A program made the position numbers and the translations under genes. From Arcticibacter eurypsychrophilus (GTDB taxonomy: Bacteria; Bacteroidota; Bacteroidia; Sphingobacteriales; Sphingobacteriaceae), in assembly GCF_001730525.1 (NCBI RefSeq), contig NZ_MDFN01000011.1, positions 1 to 64,000 on the forward strand: 64,000 bases of DNA, read 5' to 3'. Positions 37,160 to 47,610 of this stretch are shown here, one piece after another (position 1 is the first letter of the stretch; every line of letters begins with the position of its first letter). Below the pieces are notes generated by a model. It made no database searches. It was not told the DNA's origin and saw only the letters and a list, made by a program, of their open reading frames with translations.

Positions 37160-37894
37160 TTACCCCTTCAATTGATCTAAATATCGTTGAATGGTAACTT
37201 CAAGTCCCAAATACAGTGCATCACATATCAGTGCGTGACCGATGCTCACTTCAAGTAATCCGGGGATATTTTGAGCAAAATAGCGTAGGTTTTGCAAATC
37301 GAGATCATGACCAGCATTTAAACCCAGAGAAGCTTGTTGAGCCACTTTAGCAGCCTGAAGATAAGGCGTAATAGCCAATTCCTTGTTTAGGCGATAGTTG
37401 CTGGCATAAGATTCAGTATATAACTCAATCCGGTCCGTTCCTGTTGTTGCAGCCGCTTCTACCATTCTAGGATCAGGATCGACAAAAAGAGATACACGAA
37501 TACCCGCATCCTGAAACACTGCAACAATATCTTTCAGATAATCCTGATTTTTAATCGTATCCCATCCATGATTGGAAGTAATCTGTCCCAACGCATCAGG
37601 AACCAGTGTCACCTGAGTAGGCTTATTAGCCAATACCAACTGAATAAACTTCTCTTCCTGACAGTTGCCTTCGATGTTAAATTCGGTAGCAATAGCCGCT
37701 TTTAAATCAAAAACATCCTGATACCGGATATGCCGTTCATCAGGCCTTGGGTGAACAGTGATGCCCTCTGCACCAAAAGATTCACAATTCAAGGCAGTCT
37801 GAACAAGATCGGGGTTATTGCCACCTCTCGAATTACGCAGCGTTGCGATCTTATTAACGTTTATAGAAAGTTTGGTATGTGGAAACTCAGCCAT
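37160..37894 (-). CDS. pdxJ: pyridoxine 5'-phosphate synthase
   Basis: PdxJ condenses the PdxA product with deoxyxylulose-5-phosphate to form pyridoxine 5'-phosphate. The 244-residue TIM barrel shows [41 protein letters not shown] (usually EGNP), [16 protein letters not shown], and the C-terminal [16 protein letters not shown]. With pdxA at 4.7 kb it completes the two dedicated steps of the DXP-dependent vitamin B6 route seen here. It follows ahcY on the same strand, with a hairpin between them. Confidence 0.95.
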   Translation of the reverse strand: MAEFPHTKLSINVNKIATLRNSRGGNNPDLVQTALNCESFGAEGITVHPRPDERHIRYQDVFDLKAAIATEFNIEGNCQEEKFIQLVLANKPTQVTLVPDALGQITSNHGWDTIKNQDYLKDIVAVFQDAGIRVSLFVDPDPRMVEAAATTGTDRIELYTESYASNYRLNKELAITPYLQAAKVAQQASLGLNAGHDLDLQNLRYFAQNIPGLLEVSIGHALICDALYLGLEVTIQRYLDQLKG

Positions 37895-37904
37895 AAGTAA
37901 GAGT

Positions 37905-37933
37905 AAAGATGCTTACCAGAAGTAAGCATCTTT
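37905..37933. terminator. hairpin between ahcY and pdxJ
   Basis: Perfect 12-base arms AAAGATGCTTAC (37905-37916) and its complement (37922-37933), five-base loop. On the minus strand only TTT follows, so read-through from ahcY into pdxJ may be partial. Confidence 0.6.
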
Positions 37934-37954
37934 TTGAAAATTAAAAACAGACAA

Positions 37955-39271
37955 TTAGTATCTGTATGTTTCTGCTTTATAAGGACCATCAACAGTAACG
38001 CCGATATATTCAGCTTGTTCCTGATCCAGTACATCCAATTCAACACCAATCTTAGCCAGGTGAAGACGGGCAACTTTCTCATCTAAATACTTAGGCAAGG
38101 TATAAACCTTGTTTTCATATGCAGCAGTGTTTGTCCACAATTCAAGCTGAGCCAGTGTCTGATTAGTAAAAGAATTTGACATTACGAAAGAAGGATGACC
38201 AGTTGCACAACCCAGGTTTACAAGGCGACCTTCAGCAAGAACAATCACATCTTTACCATCAATTGTATACTTATCAACCTGAGGTTTGATTTCAATTTTA
38301 GAATCGCCATAGTTACCATTTAACCAAGCCATGTCGATTTCATTATCAAAGTGACCAATGTTACAAACAATCGCTTTGTCCTTTAACGATCTGAAATGCT
38401 CAGCACGAACGATATTGCAATTTCCAGTACAAGTAACTACAATATCAGCTTCTTTAACTGCAGTGCTGAATTTCTTTACTTCAAAACCTTCCATCGCAGC
38501 CTGAAGCGCACATATAGGGTCAATTTCAGTAACAATTACACGAACACCAGCGCTACGTAAAGACTCAGCAGAACCCTTACCTACATCACCGTAACCAGCA
38601 ACAACAGCCACTTTACCAGCCATCATTACATCAGTAGCACGACGAATCGCGTCAACTAATGACTCACGGCAACCGTATTTATTATCAAACTTTGATTTAG
38701 TAACAGAATCATTTACATTGATAGCAGGAATATGTAAAGTGCCATTTTTCATGCGCTCGTATAAACGATGAACACCGGTAGTGGTTTCTTCAGACAATCC
38801 CTTAATTTCAGGAATCAACTCAGGGAACTTATCAAATACCATATTGGTCAAATCACCACCATCATCTAAAATCAATGTTAGCGGTTTACGATCTTCACCA
38901 AAATGAAGCGTTTGCTCAATACACCATTCAAATTCTTCCTCATTCATACCCTTCCAGGCATAAACAGCAACACCTGTAGCAGCAATAGCAGCAGCAGCAT
39001 GATCCTGAGTGGAGAAAATGTTACATGATGACCAGGTTACTTCAGCACCCAGGGCAGTTAACGTTTCAATTAAAACAGCAGTTTGGATCGTCATATGAAG
39101 ACATCCCGCAATACGAGCACCTTTCAATGGCTGTGTTGGACCAAACTCTGCACGAAGTGACATTAAACCAGGCATTTCAGCCTCAGCCAATCCGATTTCT
39201 TTTCTTCCCCATTCTGCAAGGGTAATGTCCTTAACTTTATAAGGAACGTAAGTTGTCTCTACTGATGACAT
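37955..39271 (-). CDS. ahcY: adenosylhomocysteinase
   Basis: AhcY splits S-adenosylhomocysteine into adenosine and homocysteine, relieving product inhibition of methyltransferases. The 438-residue protein contains [15 protein letters not shown], the NAD-binding loop [40 protein letters not shown] (the catalytic lysine and aspartate region), [11 protein letters not shown] and the C-terminal [10 protein letters not shown]. It lacks the internal insertion of plant and some bacterial forms. No SAH riboswitch is evident in the 198 bases upstream. Confidence 0.97.
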   Translation of the reverse strand: MSSVETTYVPYKVKDITLAEWGRKEIGLAEAEMPGLMSLRAEFGPTQPLKGARIAGCLHMTIQTAVLIETLTALGAEVTWSSCNIFSTQDHAAAAIAATGVAVYAWKGMNEEEFEWCIEQTLHFGEDRKPLTLILDDGGDLTNMVFDKFPELIPEIKGLSEETTTGVHRLYERMKNGTLHIPAINVNDSVTKSKFDNKYGCRESLVDAIRRATDVMMAGKVAVVAGYGDVGKGSAESLRSAGVRVIVTEIDPICALQAAMEGFEVKKFSTAVKEADIVVTCTGNCNIVRAEHFRSLKDKAIVCNIGHFDNEIDMAWLNGNYGDSKIEIKPQVDKYTIDGKDVIVLAEGRLVNLGCATGHPSFVMSNSFTNQTLAQLELWTNTAAYENKVYTLPKYLDEKVARLHLAKIGVELDVLDQEQAEYIGVTVDGPYKAETYRY

Positions 39272-39469
39272 AGTGATTTTGTTAATTATTTGATTATTAG
39301 TGATTTAAAGTAAGTTATAAATGGTAGGCGCAAATGATTACACAGGCATTATCAAAACTTCCTCTTATTTCGCATCAAAAATAAGCAATACTTTGACTAA
39401 TTTCAAAGGGTATTAATGGTATGACTATCTTGTGATAATGGCATTTGAGTGATATGTTATACTCAATAC

Positions 39470-42400
39470 TCATAGTTGATACTTTATCTGATTTTTCAGA
39501 TACAACTCTTCTAACCAAAAGGTTAACAGTTTAAGATCGATTGGCTTTGACATATAACCATCCATACCCGCCTTAAAGCAAATGTCTTTATCCTCTGTAA
39601 GGGCATTTGCGGTCATCGCTAAAATCATAGGTTTAGTGCCGTAAGTCGTTCGGATTAACTTTGTAGCTTCTAAACCATCAAGATTTGGCATTTGGATATC
39701 CATTAAAATGAGGTCATACTTTTTTGACTCCATCATGCTTAATACTTCCTTGCCATCGTTTGCCAGATCAGGTTGATAACCTAGTTTGCTCAAAACCCTG
39801 ATAATGAGTACTTGATTTATGATATTGTCTTCAGCTACAAGTATTTGAAAAGGATAATTTAAAGCAAACCCTTTGGATAAAAGAGCTTTTTTCGTTTCAG
39901 TGATTAATACACTTTCTTTTTTTAATACTGACTCAATTACATTAAATAAATGCTGTTGCTTAACAGGCTTTATCAGTATGGATTCAAATAGATCCGGAAG
40001 CATCTTTCTGCTTTCATTGCAAACCGAGGTCATTAAAATTAAAGGACTAAAATTTTGTATAGCTCTGATATTAGCACCTAGTGTAGCACCATCCATACCC
40101 GGCATTTCCATATCTGCAATGATCAAATCGAAGACTCTCCCATTTGATAAAAATTCTAGTGCCTCCTTGCCTGAAGTTGCAGCGGTGGTGATCAATTTCC
40201 AATTATTCAATTGAGAATTCAGTATTCTTAAGTTGGTTAAATTGTCGTCAATAATAAGAGCTCTTTTTCCTTCAAAGACAGCCAGATCTGGGAAGAGATT
40301 AGGAGATGTTAAATCAGAGCCTATTTGACATTTAATATTAAAAGTGAATGTACTGCCAACATCCTGTATGCTTTTCACCTCAATATCACCCCCCATTAAC
40401 TTTACCAAACGCTCGCTGATCACCAGTCCCAATCCACTGCCTCCGTATCTTCGCGTTATGGATGAGTCGATTTGGTTGAATGCTTTAAATAAATTAACAA
40501 GCTGGTCCGCCCGTATTCCTATCCCCGTATCTCTTATCTCAAATCGTACATTTAATGTATGATCATATAAAGTAAATCCGGATACATCAAGAAATACCTC
40601 ACCAACAGAGGTAAACTTAACCGCATTGCCAACCAAATTAATCAAAATCTGGCGAAGTCTGGAGCCGTCAGTAAATAGAAATCTGGGAATAGTATCATCT
40701 ATATGATAGACCAGATCGGTTCCGGTTTGTGCTGTTTTAGATGCAAAAAGATCAAATACCTCTTCAATACATTTTCTCAATTCAACATCATGATTATCCA
40801 GCTCGATTTTTCCTGATTCAATTTTGGAAAAATCTAATATGTCATTTATCACAGTTAGTAATGAAACGCCACTAGTTAATATGGCTTCTGTATATTCTCG
40901 TTGTTCAATCCCAAGTTCCGTTTCAGAAAGAAGCGATGCCATTCCAAGCACACCGTTCATTGGTGTACGTATTTCATGACTCATAGTAGCAAGAAAGGTG
41001 CTTTTAGCCATATTCGCCTTTTCTGCTTCAAATTTAGCACTTTCAGCTTCCAGTCTTGCCCTTTGTTCCTTTTCCTTTTGGTTAAATAATTCCTCAGACT
41101 GTAATTTTAACTCCTCTGATTGGGCCTGATACTCCTCAGACTGAACTTGCAGTTCTTCATTCAGGTCTTGAAGATAGCTGGCCTGATTACTTATTTGTTC
41201 AGTGCGATCTAAAACTTGTATTTCCAGCTCTTTCTTTTGTTTTTTAATTAAATAAATTTTTAACTGGTATAAGATATAGAATGCACTAAAAGCCAGAATG
41301 ATAACTAGTGCTCGAAACCACCATGTCATCCAATACGGAGGGGTAATGATTACTCGAACTGAGGTAGCGTTTTTACTCCATACGCCATCATTGTTTGAAG
41401 CTTTGACCCAAAAAGTATAAGTCCCCGGATCAAGATTTGTGTATGTAGTACTTCTTTTGTTTTTATTATACCTCCATTCTGTATCAAAACCCTCAAGCTT
41501 ATAGGCATATTCGTTTTCTTGAGATACCGTATAATCCAGAGCAGCAAATTCAAAAGAGAAAACAGACTGAGAATGATCCAAAATTATTTCTTTTGTAGTT
41601 AAAATACTTTGTATTACCGGAGAGTTTTTCAGATGTATCTGAACCTGTTTGTTGAATAATTCAAATCCGGTTATCCTTACAATGGGTTTATTGTAATTAA
41701 ACTTTAAGTGCGTTGGGTTAACAATATTCAATCCGTCAATACTACCAAATGCAATATTACCATTAGGCAGTTTAACTCCACTTCCTAGATTAAATTCCAT
41801 GTTTTTGATCCCATTGTGCTCATTAAAGTTTCTGTATAATTTCTTTACCGGATCAAATCGTGTTATTCCTTTCAATGAGCTCAACCATAAAAAACCCTGA
41901 GCATCTTCTGCAATATAGTTTACGGTATTATTTATTAACCCATTTTCCTCTGTATAGGCTGACATCTTTCTCGTTTTTAAATTAAAACGGTTAAGACCAC
42001 CTTCCATCGTTCCAATCCACATGTTTCCCTTCTTATCTTCATGGAAATCGCTGATAACATCACTACTAAGGGCACTGTTTTTAGAACTTATCCGGAGGAA
42101 CTTTGCCTTTACAGGATCATAAATACTTACTCCATGCGAGTATCCGCCCATCCATATTTTACCATTTACGTCTTCATACAGAGCTTCTACCGAATTGTCG
42201 CTAATAGTGTTTGGGTTTTTAGGATCATTAGTAAATTTTTTAAATGTTTTTGTTGCAGGGTTAAATACGTTTACGCCACCTCCGCCAGTTGCGATCCAAA
42301 TATTGCCAAGATGGTCCTCCATTAATGAATAAATAGCATTACTGTTCATATCAGTCGTTTTTATACCTGAAGTATAATGAGTAAAGACCCCCGTTTTAGG

Positions 42401-43732
42401 ATTGAAGCAGTCTAGTCCATTACTGTAGGTTCCGATCCAGACCGCACTATTTTTCCTGTTTATTAATATTGAAGAAGTATAGTTACTTGTTAAGCTTGTA
42501 TTTGCGTTGGAGTGATGAGTATAAGATGTAGTAGAACCAGTTGTCGGGTCAAAATAGTCCATTCCGGCATCTGTAGCTAAATAAAGTTTCCCTTTATTAT
42601 CGGCCGCAATACCTCTAATGATGTTTTTAGCAGAAGGATAGTCTTTTTTTGAGGCTTTGAAAGAAGGAAATATATTTAGTGCTTTATCATACTTTAAAAT
42701 ACCTTGGCTTGAAGTGCCTAACCATAAGTTATTGTATCTATCATTCAAAAGTGAATAAATTCCATCATTGGGCATGTCATCATTGTGTGATGTTTCATTG
42801 ATTGCTATAAATGCCTTTGTTTTTATATCAAACAACTGTAGCGTAGTGTTGGTACCCACCCAAAGATGTCCGGCCTTATCGCTTGAAAGAGCGTAAATTG
42901 GATTATATCCAGTTGCAGTGAATTTATCAATCTCATTAGTATAGCTCTGGAATGAATTATTGGTCCTATTAAAAAGATTTAAACCTTTCCTTGTTGCAAT
43001 CCAGAGATTGTGATTTTCATCTTCAGTAATTGCATAAACAAAATCATCGTTTATACTTCTTTTATTTTCGTCATTATGAGTGAAATGCCTGAAAGTATGG
43101 TCGGCATCATTATAAAGATCTAAACCCTTAGTAGTCCCTACCCATAATTTATGCGATCTGTCTTCAAATATGGAGTAAATGTCAGAGTTGCTTAAACTAG
43201 TAAGATCGCCTGGATTATGAAAGAACTGTTTAAATGTATTCGTTTTACTATCAAGAAGATTTAATCCGTTTTCAGTGCCAACCCATATGTTTCCTTTTGA
43301 ATCATTAAGAAGAAAATTGACCGTATTATTAGAAAGAGAATTTGGATTGTCAATGTCAGCTTTAAAATTGATAAAATGATCTTTTTCTCTGTTATACTTA
43401 CTTAAACCGCCTAATCTTGTTCCAATCCATAAATTGCCTTTAATATCTTCACAAATCGCTAAAATATTATTTGCAGTTATACTTTTAGGGTTTTTTGATA
43501 GGTGCTTATAAGTCGTAAAATTATAACCATCAAACTTGTTTAACCCATCCTGTGTTCCAAACCACATAAAACCAAATCTATCCATCAGCATACACTGTAT
43601 ACTGTTTTGAGAAATGTTGTTAGAGCTTTTAAGCCTGGTAAATTGTGGACCAGTGTCTTGAGCAAATAAAAATGCAACCTGACTAACTAGTATTAAGAAT
43701 ACTAATATTAAAACGTTTCTGAAATATTGCAT
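39470..43732 (-). CDS. hybrid histidine kinase with beta-propeller sensor and two receiver domains
   Basis: A 1420-residue inner-membrane sensor. Order: signal peptide (1-25); two seven-bladed Reg_prop propellers (about 35-700, with blades such as [16 protein letters not shown]); a Y_Y_Y domain (about 730-795, ending [10 protein letters not shown]); one transmembrane helix (about 800-828); a coiled coil (about 830-905) with repeated QSEE units; HisKA with the phospho-histidine in [10 protein letters not shown] near 919; an HATPase ([14 protein letters not shown]); a first receiver ([11 protein letters not shown] near 1206); and a second receiver ([11 protein letters not shown] near 1343). It lacks the AraC output domain of classical HTCS proteins, so the signal must pass to another protein. 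It lies 96 bases downstream of an oligogalacturonate lyase gene. Confidence 0.93.
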   Translation of the reverse strand: MQYFRNVLILVFLILVSQVAFLFAQDTGPQFTRLKSSNNISQNSIQCMLMDRFGFMWFGTQDGLNKFDGYNFTTYKHLSKNPKSITANNILAICEDIKGNLWIGTRLGGLSKYNREKDHFINFKADIDNPNSLSNNTVNFLLNDSKGNIWVGTENGLNLLDSKTNTFKQFFHNPGDLTSLSNSDIYSIFEDRSHKLWVGTTKGLDLYNDADHTFRHFTHNDENKRSINDDFVYAITEDENHNLWIATRKGLNLFNRTNNSFQSYTNEIDKFTATGYNPIYALSSDKAGHLWVGTNTTLQLFDIKTKAFIAINETSHNDDMPNDGIYSLLNDRYNNLWLGTSSQGILKYDKALNIFPSFKASKKDYPSAKNIIRGIAADNKGKLYLATDAGMDYFDPTTGSTTSYTHHSNANTSLTSNYTSSILINRKNSAVWIGTYSNGLDCFNPKTGVFTHYTSGIKTTDMNSNAIYSLMEDHLGNIWIATGGGGVNVFNPATKTFKKFTNDPKNPNTISDNSVEALYEDVNGKIWMGGYSHGVSIYDPVKAKFLRISSKNSALSSDVISDFHEDKKGNMWIGTMEGGLNRFNLKTRKMSAYTEENGLINNTVNYIAEDAQGFLWLSSLKGITRFDPVKKLYRNFNEHNGIKNMEFNLGSGVKLPNGNIAFGSIDGLNIVNPTHLKFNYNKPIVRITGFELFNKQVQIHLKNSPVIQSILTTKEIILDHSQSVFSFEFAALDYTVSQENEYAYKLEGFDTEWRYNKNKRSTTYTNLDPGTYTFWVKASNNDGVWSKNATSVRVIITPPYWMTWWFRALVIILAFSAFYILYQLKIYLIKKQKKELEIQVLDRTEQISNQASYLQDLNEELQVQSEEYQAQSEELKLQSEELFNQKEKEQRARLEAESAKFEAEKANMAKSTFLATMSHEIRTPMNGVLGMASLLSETELGIEQREYTEAILTSGVSLLTVINDILDFSKIESGKIELDNHDVELRKCIEEVFDLFASKTAQTGTDLVYHIDDTIPRFLFTDGSRLRQILINLVGNAVKFTSVGEVFLDVSGFTLYDHTLNVRFEIRDTGIGIRADQLVNLFKAFNQIDSSITRRYGGSGLGLVISERLVKLMGGDIEVKSIQDVGSTFTFNIKCQIGSDLTSPNLFPDLAVFEGKRALIIDDNLTNLRILNSQLNNWKLITTAATSGKEALEFLSNGRVFDLIIADMEMPGMDGATLGANIRAIQNFSPLILMTSVCNESRKMLPDLFESILIKPVKQQHLFNVIESVLKKESVLITETKKALLSKGFALNYPFQILVAEDNIINQVLIIRVLSKLGYQPDLANDGKEVLSMMESKKYDLILMDIQMPNLDGLEATKLIRTTYGTKPMILAMTANALTEDKDICFKAGMDGYMSKPIDLKLLTFWLEELYLKNQIKYQL

Positions 43733-43828
43733 TATTTAACCATATGCTGTAGGTTAGTACTCCCCTAAGGAGGGTGAATTATATCGCGTAAAGATACACA
43801 ATACATAATTCATAAATCACAGGTTAAT

Positions 43829-45061
43829 CTATTCGCTCTTAGCAATCTCTACAGCATAGGTTTGCTTGTTCCCTTCAAAGTTTCCACCAAAAATTATCCA
43901 TTTACCATCAGGAGAAAAATGTACATTCGGTTCCAGACCCCTGTAATTATGATCTTTCATATTGACAAGGCGCTCTGATCTGAAATGATTCTCCTCTGGA
44001 TAAAAGGCATAGATCCACATTCCGTTTTTCGCTTTCGCAACCTGAGTAGAATCACCGCCATCGCCAGCAAACATGTTCTTATCCGGATATACAGCAAAAT
44101 GAATTGACCACTCATCAGCAGTCATTTCATAACTAGCCATTTCCTTTCCCGTGTTCACATCCGCACCAGCAAGATAAAAAGTCTTACCTCTTGGTTTTTG
44201 AAGATCAAACCAAATCACTTTTCCGTCAGGTTGAAAAAACTCATGTCCGGCTATCTCCATAGGCATGGTACGTTTATGCATCAATGTAGTTTCTTCCGTT
44301 TTGATTTTGTACCTCCAAATACGGTCTACTTTATCCCATGGCCCTTCATGGCAAAACATCAGTATGTTTGGATCAGTCGGCGAAAACTGAATATGTCCTA
44401 GCCAATTGTTCTCTTCATGAATCACTTTGAACTTGCCGGTTTTAATATCAACCGTAAAAATGCTGTTCAATAAATGAGCATCGTAAATCCGATTAAAGAA
44501 TTGACTCTTTAATGGGTATTGTTGAAGTATTTTAGCCTGCTCAGGACTCGAATAACTTCCAGCAAATAACGTAGCATCCGCATTGATTGTAGCTATAGCA
44601 CCTTTAGTTCCAGCAGGAAAAACATATAAAAGTCTGGTTTTCTTCGAGTCAATGTTCGTAGCATAGATGCTGTCCGCAGTCTGGTATATAATTTCACGCG
44701 TTTTAGGTGAAGTCATGGAAAGCATTTTCTTTTGAGAAACTCCACTAGTAACTTGCTCTATGCCCTTATCCTTCAAGTTAAGTGTAAAAACCTGGTTATG
44801 CAGCCCATCGGTATCCGAAAATACCATTTTGTCTCCTTCATTCTCCTTTTCCTTTAAGAAAGGATTATTATGGAAATACCAGTTATTAATAGGACCCGTT
44901 TTACCAGATAAGCGAACTATTTTGTGACCTGTATCCTTATCAATCCATTCGGCAGGCATTGGCTTTTGAGAGCCGGTAACTAACACTTGTTGGGCAAGTA
45001 ATTTACTATTGATCATCAAGAGGAAACATCCTGATAGAATCATTGATCTGCTAAGTTTCAT
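43829..45061 (-). CDS. ogl: secreted oligogalacturonate lyase (PL22-like)
   Basis: A 410-residue protein with a signal peptide (1-23, ending LLAQ) and a seven-bladed propeller fold. GHIQFSPTDPNILMFCHEGPW, DRIW and AGHEFFQPDGKVIWFDLQ are strong matches to the oligogalacturonate lyase family, which cleaves short pectic oligomers with a manganese centre. The histidines in CHEG and AGHEFF are the expected metal ligands. It would act in the periplasm. The hybrid sensor gene follows on the same strand, so the sensor may respond to pectin breakdown products. Confidence 0.85.
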   Translation of the reverse strand: MKLSRSMILSGCFLLMINSKLLAQQVLVTGSQKPMPAEWIDKDTGHKIVRLSGKTGPINNWYFHNNPFLKEKENEGDKMVFSDTDGLHNQVFTLNLKDKGIEQVTSGVSQKKMLSMTSPKTREIIYQTADSIYATNIDSKKTRLLYVFPAGTKGAIATINADATLFAGSYSSPEQAKILQQYPLKSQFFNRIYDAHLLNSIFTVDIKTGKFKVIHEENNWLGHIQFSPTDPNILMFCHEGPWDKVDRIWRYKIKTEETTLMHKRTMPMEIAGHEFFQPDGKVIWFDLQKPRGKTFYLAGADVNTGKEMASYEMTADEWSIHFAVYPDKNMFAGDGGDSTQVAKAKNGMWIYAFYPEENHFRSERLVNMKDHNYRGLEPNVHFSPDGKWIIFGGNFEGNKQTYAVEIAKSE

Positions 45062-45157
45062 ATTATTTATGGCCGTAAAATTGGTGCTTCAATTTTACTG
45101 TTTCTCTAACAGAACTTTTGTAACGTTTGTATGGAGATAGGGAGTTCTTACAAATAC

Positions 45158-45210
45158 TAACTTTGCATACCATTTACGATATAATTAAATTAATCGGTAA
45201 ATGGTATGCA
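45158..45210 (+). promoter_or_regulatory. promoter element overlapped by a 14-bp inverted repeat
   Basis: TAACTTTG (45158-45165) matches TAnnTTTG. It abuts the left arm of a perfect 14-base inverted repeat (45164-45177 and 45197-45210, core GCATACCATTTAC) with a 19-base loop. The right arm includes the start codon of the decayed AraC-like gene. It looks like an autoregulated operator left behind. Confidence 0.45.
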
Positions 45211-45519
45211 GAGCCTTAATTCAAATTTGTATCAGGCCGAACATTTCTGTCCATTTCTACAATCCCGATACAATAATTCCGTTATGTGCCAAACCAAAAA
45301 TGGGTTACTTTTTCATCCCTATTGAATCCGGCACCTGCGTTATAGACGACTCTACCCGCTCCTGATTCAAAACTTATTACTAAGCTGCTTCCAATTCAAA
45401 CCCTGATTCAAATCCCAAAAGATGAATTGCAGCATTTAAATCTTTCTGTTAACCAAATGTAGAATGTCCTTAAAGAAGAAGTGATTCTCCAGTCCAATCT
45501 TCTTAACTCTTCTCAATGA
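45201..45519 (+). pseudogene. decayed AraC-family regulator, N-terminal part
   Basis: Too broken for a normal gene call. From ATG 45201 a 54-codon frame reads MVCRALIQICIRPNISVHFY, continues NPDTIIPLCAKPKMGYFF and IPIES, and stops at 45365. The next frame, from about 45345, carries PDSKLITKLLPIQTLIQI and KDELQHLNLSVNQM, with an in-frame TAG at 45460, then NVLKEEVILQSNLLNSS. This resembles the cupin-like N-terminal region of AraC regulators common in Sphingobacteria (FYNP.PY...GYFCIF..ES). The helix-turn-helix half is absent. One frameshift, one stop and a truncation make it a pseudogene. Family match is by eye, so moderate confidence. Confidence 0.5.
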
Positions 45520-45644
45520 AGTATCATTTTGTCTTTTTTAATGCGAATTAGCCGACGGATAAAATCAATCTTTAATTCGCTACATTCGTCTGTGGATATT
45601 TAAGCGAGAAATAAGCTTTTATTTATCCGCCAGGCCATAATGCA

Positions 45645-46658
45645 ATGAAAAAATTCTATACCTTACTTTGTGCTATACTTATCACAAGCATTGTTACCTA
45701 TTCAAAATCAGAGCGAATTGATCCGGCTGCACGAAAAACAGTTATTTCTGAAGTTAACTCGTTAAAACTTCCCAAGATTAACCGGCTTGATATTGGTAAG
45801 TCAGCACCAATCAGAAAACTTGAAATCCCCAGATTAAAACTAAATCAATATGTGATTACACATGCCGCCTATTCACTCTCTTATAATGAGCCAAACGAAC
45901 AAGCAAATTGGGTGGCATATGAATTGACCAGTAAAGAAACTAACTCCACATTTAAACGAACAAACAAATTTAGCATTGATTTACTCGTTAAAACTGGGTC
46001 AGCAGATAATCAGGATTATGCAGAAAGCGGATATGATAGGGGACATCTAGCTCCTGCTGGTGATATGGGTTGGTCATCTACGGCTATGAAGGAATCGTTT
46101 TATTACAGTAACATGTCTCCACAGAACCCTAGTTTCAATAGAGGTGTTTGGAAGCGGGCAGAAGAATTAGTAAGGAGCTGGGCCACTGATTACAAATCTG
46201 TTTATATTGTTACCGGACCCATATTAACCAAAGGTCTTTCTACTATCGGTTACAATAAGGTGGCAGTTCCAAAGTATTTTTATAAAGTAATCCTTGATAA
46301 CAATGCCCCTGGCATTAAGGGAATAGGATTCATTATTCCCAACACCGGATCAAACGAGTCATTGCTAAATTTTGCAGTAAGCATTGACCAGGTAGAAAGA
46401 ATTACAGGAATTGACTTTTTTCCATTACTGCCTGATAAGCAAGAAAATCTGATTGAAAGTAGCTTGAATACTACAGCCTGGATTTGGAAAAGTTCCCCAT
46501 CAAGTAGTAAGAGTAAGTCTGTTAGCAAGCGAAGAGTCAGTTCACTAAAATATAATCGAACTACTACTTATGTTCAGTGCTCCGGGACCACCAAAAAGGG
46601 TTTACGCTGTGGGAATAAAACAAAAAATGCAAGCGGTAGATGTTACCTGCACCAGTGA
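45645..46658 (+). CDS. secreted DNA/RNA non-specific endonuclease with cysteine-rich tail
   Basis: A 337-residue exported nuclease of the beta-beta-alpha metal (NUC1/Serratia nuclease) family. Signal peptide at 1-20. The DRGH motif is intact in YDRGHLAPAGDM, with catalytic His134, followed by SNMSPQNPSFNRGVW, which supplies the metal-binding asparagine. After a Ser/Lys-rich linker (about 283-305) the last 27 residues hold four cysteines and a histidine (QCSGTTKKGLRCGNKTK, then GRCYLHQ), a pattern suited to bind zinc. It may degrade extracellular nucleic acid for nutrients. No immunity gene is adjacent. Confidence 0.9.
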   Translation: MKKFYTLLCAILITSIVTYSKSERIDPAARKTVISEVNSLKLPKINRLDIGKSAPIRKLEIPRLKLNQYVITHAAYSLSYNEPNEQANWVAYELTSKETNSTFKRTNKFSIDLLVKTGSADNQDYAESGYDRGHLAPAGDMGWSSTAMKESFYYSNMSPQNPSFNRGVWKRAEELVRSWATDYKSVYIVTGPILTKGLSTIGYNKVAVPKYFYKVILDNNAPGIKGIGFIIPNTGSNESLLNFAVSIDQVERITGIDFFPLLPDKQENLIESSLNTTAWIWKSSPSSSKSKSVSKRRVSSLKYNRTTTYVQCSGTTKKGLRCGNKTKNASGRCYLHQ

Positions 46659-46740
46659 GATCATTAATTAAACAACACGATCCTTCCACTAATCCTCTTA
46701 AAATGTGACAAATTATTGATCTGCTTTAATTTAGAAGCGT

Positions 46741-46748
46741 TATTTTTG
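46741..46748 (+). promoter_or_regulatory. TAnnTTTG promoter with -33 TTG
   Basis: TATTTTTG matches the -7 consensus, with TTG at 46716-46718 (22-base spacing). It is 22 bases before the bacilliredoxin start. Confidence 0.55.
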
Positions 46749-46770
46749 TAAATCAATAATTTTTAATAAT

Positions 46771-47181
46771 ATGTATCCAGAATATTTAGTTGCCCCAATG
46801 AGGGAAGATCTTACAGTAGCTGGTTTTCAGGATTTAAAATCAGCTGACGAAGTTGCTGCTGCAATTGAGTCTGAAGGGACTGTATTAGTTGTTGTGAATT
46901 CTGTTTGTGGATGTGCTGCTGCTAATGCGCGCCCTGCTGCCAAGCTTGCCGCCGGAAGTGCCAAACATCCTGATAAATTGGTAACAGTTTTTGCAGGCGT
47001 TGAAAAAGAAGCAGTTGATAAAGCTAGAGCATACATGTTGCCTTACCCATCATCTTCTCCTTCTTTAGCCCTTTTTAAAGATGGTAAATTGGTTCACATG
47101 ATTGAACGTCATCAAATTGAAGGACGTCCAGCTCAAATGATCGCTGATAATCTTATCGGTGCGTTCGAACAGTACTGCTAA
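46771..47181 (+). CDS. BrxA/BrxB family bacilliredoxin
   Basis: A 136-residue thioredoxin-fold protein of the YphP/YqiW family. The active-site motif CGC (Cys46-Gly-Cys48 in VNSVCGCAAANARP) is diagnostic. It also has LVTVFAGVEKEAV, YMLPYPSSSPSLALFKDGK and VHMIERHQIEGR. In Firmicutes these proteins remove bacillithiol from modified proteins; in Bacteroidota, some of which make bacillithiol, the same role is likely. It is monocistronic with its own promoter. Confidence 0.92.
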   Translation: MYPEYLVAPMREDLTVAGFQDLKSADEVAAAIESEGTVLVVVNSVCGCAAANARPAAKLAAGSAKHPDKLVTVFAGVEKEAVDKARAYMLPYPSSSPSLALFKDGKLVHMIERHQIEGRPAQMIADNLIGAFEQYC

Positions 47182-47223
47182 AAATATAAAGAGGCTTACT
47201 TGTAGGTCCTTCTTTTAATCATT

Positions 47224-47270
47224 AAATCCTCAAAATTTAAGCTGATCAAAGGTTTACATTTTGGGGATTT
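47224..47270. terminator. possible terminator hairpin
   Basis: 13-base arms (47224-47236 and 47258-47270) with one G-U pair and a 21-base loop, followed by a loose T tract. It lies between the convergent bacilliredoxin and toxin genes. The large loop makes it weaker than the other terminators. Confidence 0.45.
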
Positions 47271-47307
47271 GTTGTTTTTAAAAAAGAATATCCGGATATT
47301 GATCGAG

Positions 47308-47610
47308 TTAAAGAAAACGCCTATTTTTCTTCAAGCTCTGTCTATTATCAATAAAAGTTACTATCTCCAGAGTGTTTTTTCTAGGCTTAACCCGATAAAC
47401 CACAGAAATGTGGGGAATGATTAAACCAATGTGAGTATATTTCGTTTTGAAAGTTCTGCGAGCAATAAAAGGCTCACTGCTTAAAATATCCAAATATTGA
47501 AAGACCCTGGCAATAAACTTATCGACCTCATTCTGAGTCCAATTGTCTTTAAGATAATCAATGTTTCTCTGAAAAGTTTCACCTGCTTTTTCAGACCAGA
47601 TAATCGTCAT
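47308..47610 (-). CDS. RelE/ParE family toxin
   Basis: A 100-residue basic protein of the RelE/ParE toxin superfamily. IIWSEKAGETFQRNIDYLKDNW and the C-terminal PHISVVYRVKPRKNTLEIVTFIDNRQ give the typical layout (two N-terminal helices, then a sheet with VVYRV and the terminal FxDNRQ). These toxins cut ribosome-bound mRNA (RelE) or poison gyrase (ParE); the sequence fits the ParE-like subgroup better, with no clear RelE catalytic set. Its ATG overlaps the antitoxin stop by one base (TAATG), so the two are translationally coupled. Confidence 0.88.
   Translation of the reverse strand: MTIIWSEKAGETFQRNIDYLKDNWTQNEVDKFIARVFQYLDILSSEPFIARRTFKTKYTHIGLIIPHISVVYRVKPRKNTLEIVTFIDNRQSLKKNRRFL

Noticed and set aside
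39272-39469. Possible SAH or SAM riboswitch upstream of ahcY
   Set aside because: No conserved helices or core motifs that I can recognise.
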